Source: CAYNVS01 sp964400725
GTDB lineage: Bacteria; Myxococcota_A; SURF-8; CAYNVS01
Reading direction: 5' to 3'
DNA length: 64,000 nt
Assembly (NCBI GenBank): GCA_964400725.1
Contig: CAYNVS010000009.1
Coordinates: 42,263 to 106,262 of the forward strand
The translations under genes and the position numbers were made by a program. A model generated the notes under the pieces. The model worked only from the letters and a program-made list of their open reading frames with translations, was not told the origin of the DNA and ran no database searches. Shown in pieces: positions 61,090-64,000 of the stretch (positions are counted from its first letter, which is position 1; the number at the start of each line of letters is the position of its first letter).

Positions 61090-62481
61090 TTACACGGTGC
61101 GAGAATACAAATTTTTTCCTTCGGCTAGATACTTATCGAAGACCATGCAGACGTTTCGTATAAAAAATCTTCCGAGCGGCGTAGTTCCGACAAAATCCGC
61201 GCCAAACTCAACCAGTCCGTCGTCGGCCATCGGCTTCAAAGCCTCAAGCTCAGCCGCAAAGCGCTCGTCGAAGTCTATTCCGAAACGCTCGGAAACGTTT
61301 TTTTTGTCGAAACGGAAGTTGCATAACAAGTCGACGATAATCTCCCTGCGCAAAACGTCTTCGTCGGAAAGAACGAGAGCCTTCGTCCATACTCCGGCTC
61401 CCGCGCTCTCCGCATAAGCCGCCGAGTCCTTGACGTTCTGAGCGTACGTGCGCCCGACCCCGCTTATGCTGGACGCTCCCAGACCGATTAGGTCAAGGCC
61501 GCGACGCGTTGTGTAGCCCATGAAATTGCGCGTCAGAGCGCGGTTGTCCAGCGCCGCAATCAACTCGTCTTCAGGCAGCGCGAAGTGATCCATCCCGACG
61601 TGCCTGTAACCGGCCGCCAGCAAAGTCTCGAAACCGAGACCGAAAAGCCGCATCCGCTCTTCGGCGGTCGGAATGGGATATTTCTCAAGCGCCTTTTGGT
61701 GCGGGCTGACCCACGGAACGTGCGCGTATCCGAAGAGCGCGACGCGCGAGGGGCGCATTTCGGCTATTTTCTCAGCCGTCTCTACAAACGATTTTTCAGT
61801 TTGAAGCGGCAGACCGTAAATAAGGTCGAGGTTTATCGCGTTAAAGCCGCGCCCTCGTAAATGCGCCAATAGACCGCGTATATGCTCCTCGCTCTGAACT
61901 CGCCCGACCGCTTTCTGAACTTCCGGGTTCAAATCCTGCAAACCAAAACTCATTCGGTTGAAGCCGAGTTCCAGCAGCAAATCGAGGTACTCCTCGTCAA
62001 CGGACATCGGATCGATTTCAATCGAACGCTCGCCCGATATAGGAAAATCGTAAATTTCCCGCAAACCGCCGACCAGCGACGCCATACGCTCTTTCGAAAG
62101 AAACGTCGGAGTTCCGCCGCCAAGCGCAAGCTGCATGACCGGGCGAGACGGGGAAATTATCGAAGTCAAACGCTTCGCCTCTGCCAGAAGAGCCTCGACG
62201 TAAACGTCGGTCGCCTCGCGCTTATGCCCGATTTCCGTATAGCATCCGCAATACAGGCAGCGCTTTTTACAAAACGGAACGTGCAAATAAAGCGACAAAC
62301 CGCCGCCGCTCGCGTTTGTTTCCGCCCACAACCTCTCGATTTCGCTCTTGTCGAATTCAGTTTTGAACTGCGGAGCCGTAGGATAGCTTGTATAACGCGG
62401 GCCGTTCGCCGCGTATTTATCAAGCAGAGAACGGGGAACGGAGCGCGGGGATAGCGATTGACCGCGATTATCGTCAGGCAT
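61090..62481 (-). CDS. hemN: oxygen-independent coproporphyrinogen III oxidase
   Basis: Radical SAM enzyme decarboxylating coproporphyrinogen III to protoporphyrinogen IX without oxygen. It has 463 residues. The N-terminal PRYTSYPTAPQF is characteristic of genuine HemN rather than HemW. The cluster motif with the extra Cys is YLHVPFCKKRCLYCGCYTEIG, and LALGGGTPTFLS and IEIDPMSVDEEYL follow. The C-terminal region is intact. Its ATG lies eight bases inside the end of hemE. Confidence 0.95.
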   Translation of the reverse strand: MPDDNRGQSLSPRSVPRSLLDKYAANGPRYTSYPTAPQFKTEFDKSEIERLWAETNASGGGLSLYLHVPFCKKRCLYCGCYTEIGHKREATDVYVEALLAEAKRLTSIISPSRPVMQLALGGGTPTFLSKERMASLVGGLREIYDFPISGERSIEIDPMSVDEEYLDLLLELGFNRMSFGLQDLNPEVQKAVGRVQSEEHIRGLLAHLRGRGFNAINLDLIYGLPLQTEKSFVETAEKIAEMRPSRVALFGYAHVPWVSPHQKALEKYPIPTAEERMRLFGLGFETLLAAGYRHVGMDHFALPEDELIAALDNRALTRNFMGYTTRRGLDLIGLGASSISGVGRTYAQNVKDSAAYAESAGAGVWTKALVLSDEDVLRREIIVDLLCNFRFDKKNVSERFGIDFDERFAAELEALKPMADDGLVEFGADFVGTTPLGRFFIRNVCMVFDKYLAEGKNLYSRTV

Positions 62482-63508
62482 TATTTCCTCCGTTCCAATT
62501 CGCCGCGGCGTCTATGAACGCGGCGATTCCTTCAAGCGGAGTATCGGGCAGAACGCCGTGCCCCAGATTTACGATATGACCCGTCCCGCCGGTCTGAGCT
62601 ATCATATTGCGAGTCATTTCCTTAATTTTATCGGGGGGAGCAAACAGCGCGGCCGGGTCGAGGTTGCCCTGCACTATCGTCTTCTCGCCCAGACGCTCGC
62701 GCACCGAACGCAGGCTAACGCGCCAATCGACGCCTACAACCGAGGCTCCGATTTGCTTGGAAGCTTCCAAGTGCGCCGAAACGCCGTTCATGTAATAAAT
62801 TACCGGAACTCCCTTTTTCGCAAGCTTCGAGACTACCTTCGCCGCGGGAACGAGCGCGAAACGCTCGTAATCGTCGGGCGACAATTCGTTCGCCCAAGTG
62901 TCGAAAAGCTGCACGGCCGAAACGCCCGCCTCGATTTGCATTGCAAGGTACTCCGCCACAACGTCGCCGATTTTTTCAAGCAGCTTATCAAGCAGCGCCG
63001 GGTCTTTGTGAGCCATCGCCTTGATTTTCTCGAAATGCTTCGAACTCCCGCCCTCGACCATGTACGTCGCGATAGTGTAGGGCGCGCCGGAAAAACCCAG
63101 AACCGGCTTCTCGCCGCCTAATTCATTAATAACTATTCGCAAAGCTCTCGCGACGAAGCCTAGTTCCTTGCAGACGTCCGGCGACTGAAGGTTGGAAAGG
63201 TCGGATAAACTCTCGACCGCGGGAGAAAGGCTGATTTTAGGCGAGAATTTTACATCCTGACCCATGGCTCGCGGCACGACCAAAATATCGCTGAAAATAA
63301 TCGCCGCGTCGATGGGAAAACGCCGCAATGGCTGCAAGGTAACATCTGCGGCCAGTTCCGGCGTTTTGCAGAGCTCCCAAAAAGTATGCCTCTCGCGCAG
63401 TTCGCGGTATTCCGGCAGCGTGCGGCCCGCTTGACGCATCATCCATACGGGCGGCCTGTCAACCGGCAGCCCTCTCGCGGCGTTTTCAAATCGTTCCATC
63501 GAATTCAT
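62474..63508 (-). CDS. hemE: uroporphyrinogen decarboxylase
   Basis: Converts uroporphyrinogen III to coproporphyrinogen III. It has 344 residues, with the signature PVWMMRQAGRTLPEYRELR, then AAIIFSDILVVPRAMGQDV (catalytic Asp), GFSGAPYTIATYMVEGG and NLGHGVLPDTPLEG. ATG 63508 lies nine bases after AGGAG, and an in-frame TTG two codons earlier is less likely. It is the first gene of the heme operon. A TATAAT (-10) lies at 63567-63562 on the minus strand with no good -35 box but with Pho-box-like repeats in that position. Confidence 0.95.
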   Translation of the reverse strand: MNSMERFENAARGLPVDRPPVWMMRQAGRTLPEYRELRERHTFWELCKTPELAADVTLQPLRRFPIDAAIIFSDILVVPRAMGQDVKFSPKISLSPAVESLSDLSNLQSPDVCKELGFVARALRIVINELGGEKPVLGFSGAPYTIATYMVEGGSSKHFEKIKAMAHKDPALLDKLLEKIGDVVAEYLAMQIEAGVSAVQLFDTWANELSPDDYERFALVPAAKVVSKLAKKGVPVIYYMNGVSAHLEASKQIGASVVGVDWRVSLRSVRERLGEKTIVQGNLDPAALFAPPDKIKEMTRNMIAQTGGTGHIVNLGHGVLPDTPLEGIAAFIDAAANWNGGNNA

Positions 63509-63561
63509 TTTCAAATCTCCTTTCGCCTTTTCAAGCGGGCTTTCTCCGCCCGATGATTTTA

Positions 63562-63567
63562 ATTATA
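63562..63567 (-). promoter_or_regulatory. -10 box of the heme operon promoter
   Basis: A perfect TATAAT on the minus strand, about 50 bases before the hemE ATG. The sequence 17 bases upstream (GACGCA) is a poor -35 and overlaps the first GTCAT repeat, as expected for a promoter that relies on an activator. Confidence 0.45.
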
Positions 63568-63587
63568 ACGACGAAAATTTACTTTGC

Positions 63588-63623
63588 GTCATGGGTTTGT
63601 CATGTCCGTCATGGAATTGTCAT
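63588..63623. promoter_or_regulatory. tandem Pho-box-like direct repeats between hemE and the thioredoxin-like gene
   Basis: GTCATGGGTTTGTCAT (63588-63603) and GTCATGGAATTGTCAT (63608-63623) match at 14 of 16 positions with a 20-base period. Each holds two GTCAT cores 11 bases apart, the spacing and core of PhoB-type operators (consensus CTGTCAT-N4-CTGTCAT). They lie between the two divergent promoters. Binding by an OmpR/PhoB-type regulator, possibly the one encoded in the heme operon, is inferred. Confidence 0.5.
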
Positions 63624-63642
63624 AGGCGCGAAAAAAGTCGCC

Positions 63643-63670
63643 TTGCCATACTGCTCGTAAAGGATATAAT
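63643..63670 (+). promoter_or_regulatory. promoter of the thioredoxin-like gene
   Basis: TTGCCA (63643-63648), a 16-base spacer and a perfect TATAAT (63665-63670) lie 40 bases before the ATG. The direct repeats lie just upstream. Confidence 0.6.
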
Positions 63671-63709
63671 TTGATTGCCTAATCAATCTTCACAGGAGTT
63701 GCAGACAAA

Positions 63710-64000
63710 ATGAAAAAACTCATTTTCGCAATTATACTTTTGGTCATAGCGGCTCTTCCGCTAAGCGTCGGCAATGTTGCCGAGCGCAAGATGGACGTGA
63801 AATCGTGGCTGTCGGAACCGGGGGTAAAGCTGCTCGCGATAGACTTTTATGCCACGTGGTGCGAGGCGTGCAACGACCCTAAAAACATTGCCGTATGGGA
63901 AATGTTAAAAGAAAAATACCGCGATAGAGGGCTGCGCGTAGCGGTTGTTTCGGTAATGCCGAAGGCCGACGCGGGAGGATGCAAGATGCCGCCGATGGAT
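63710..64000 (+). CDS. exported thioredoxin-like protein, partial
   Basis: The first 97 residues of a protein cut by the window end. A signal peptide or anchor (MKKLIFAIILLVIAALPLSVG) precedes a thioredoxin-fold start with FYATWCEACNDP, where CEAC is the redox CxxC after the usual Trp. AVWEMLKEKYRDRGLRVAVVSV then matches the TlpA/ResA-like core. Such proteins reduce disulfides in the periplasm, for example on apocytochrome c. CAGGAG precedes the ATG. It is divergent from hemE, which suggests, but does not prove, a cytochrome or heme-related role. Confidence 0.8.
   Translation, partial: MKKLIFAIILLVIAALPLSVGNVAERKMDVKSWLSEPGVKLLAIDFYATWCEACNDPKNIAVWEMLKEKYRDRGLRVAVVSVMPKADAGGCKMPPMD

Noticed and set aside
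63588..63623. The GTCAT repeats as a CRISPR or iteron array
   Set aside because: Only two short units with a 20-base period lie between divergent promoters. There are no spacers and no replication gene.

Overview
The window reads as ordinary chromosome from a Gram-negative bacterium of the myxobacterial or former deltaproteobacterial type. Four things point there. Several lipoproteins carry disulfide-type Cys modules and long Asp/Glu-rich linkers (starts near 631, 8487 and 47390). Two large secreted proteins, one with PKD repeats and one a cell-wall amidase, end in a MYXO-CTERM-like tail of Gly-Cys, a hydrophobic stretch and an Arg cluster. There is a TamB-like envelope protein and a small multiheme cytochrome c. 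Heme is made by the C5 route. The lineage is an inference from protein style and no marker gene in the window settles it. I found no rRNA, CRISPR array, prophage or intact transposase.

Layout. 1-280 (minus): start of an AmmeMemoRadiSam radical SAM enzyme, cut by the window edge. 631-2745: secreted lipoprotein. 2869-7603: informational block of tadA, two serine tRNAs, SRP RNA, dnaX, recF and uppP. 7609-9705 (minus): acidic lipoprotein and a frameshifted outer-membrane-type protein. 9706-10508: long gene-poor region ending in a structured leader. 10509-15425: metY-metX-thrA, an aspartate-to-methionine operon. 15541-18572: NtrB/NtrC-like two-component pair. 18684-23179: coaBC, a PHA-granule-type small protein, queC and a lipoprotein glycosidase. 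23209-23698: small inverted-repeat-bounded element. 23819-26475: gltX and a TPR lipoprotein. 26507-27958 (minus): amino-acid permease. 28234-32775: giant PKD protein. 32837-33556 (minus): crotonase. 33770-45265: cytochrome, DUF4349 protein, amidase, amidohydrolase, TamB, three small proteins, RNase HI. 45280-48430 (minus): phosphoesterase, Cys-rich lipoprotein, outer-membrane protein. 48683-51685: hybrid kinase. 51690-63508 (minus): heme operon. 63710-64000: start of a thioredoxin-like protein.

How the genes work together. The heme cluster is transcribed hemE-hemN-hemH-hemY-hemA-hemC-hemD-hemL-kinase-regulator-hemB. It covers every step from glutamyl-tRNA to protoheme, with most junctions overlapping or separated by only a few bases. 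An OmpR/PhoB-type two-component system sits between hemL and hemB. Two Pho-box-like tandem direct repeats lie in the divergent promoter region between hemE and the thioredoxin-like gene, so autoregulation by the embedded system is a testable idea.

The other signals most worth following are an A9 slippage-type site in dnaX followed by stops in both alternative frames, a metY leader with competing hairpins, an amidase catalytic domain split by a golvesin-like insertion, and a MITE-like element with perfect 17-bp inverted ends.
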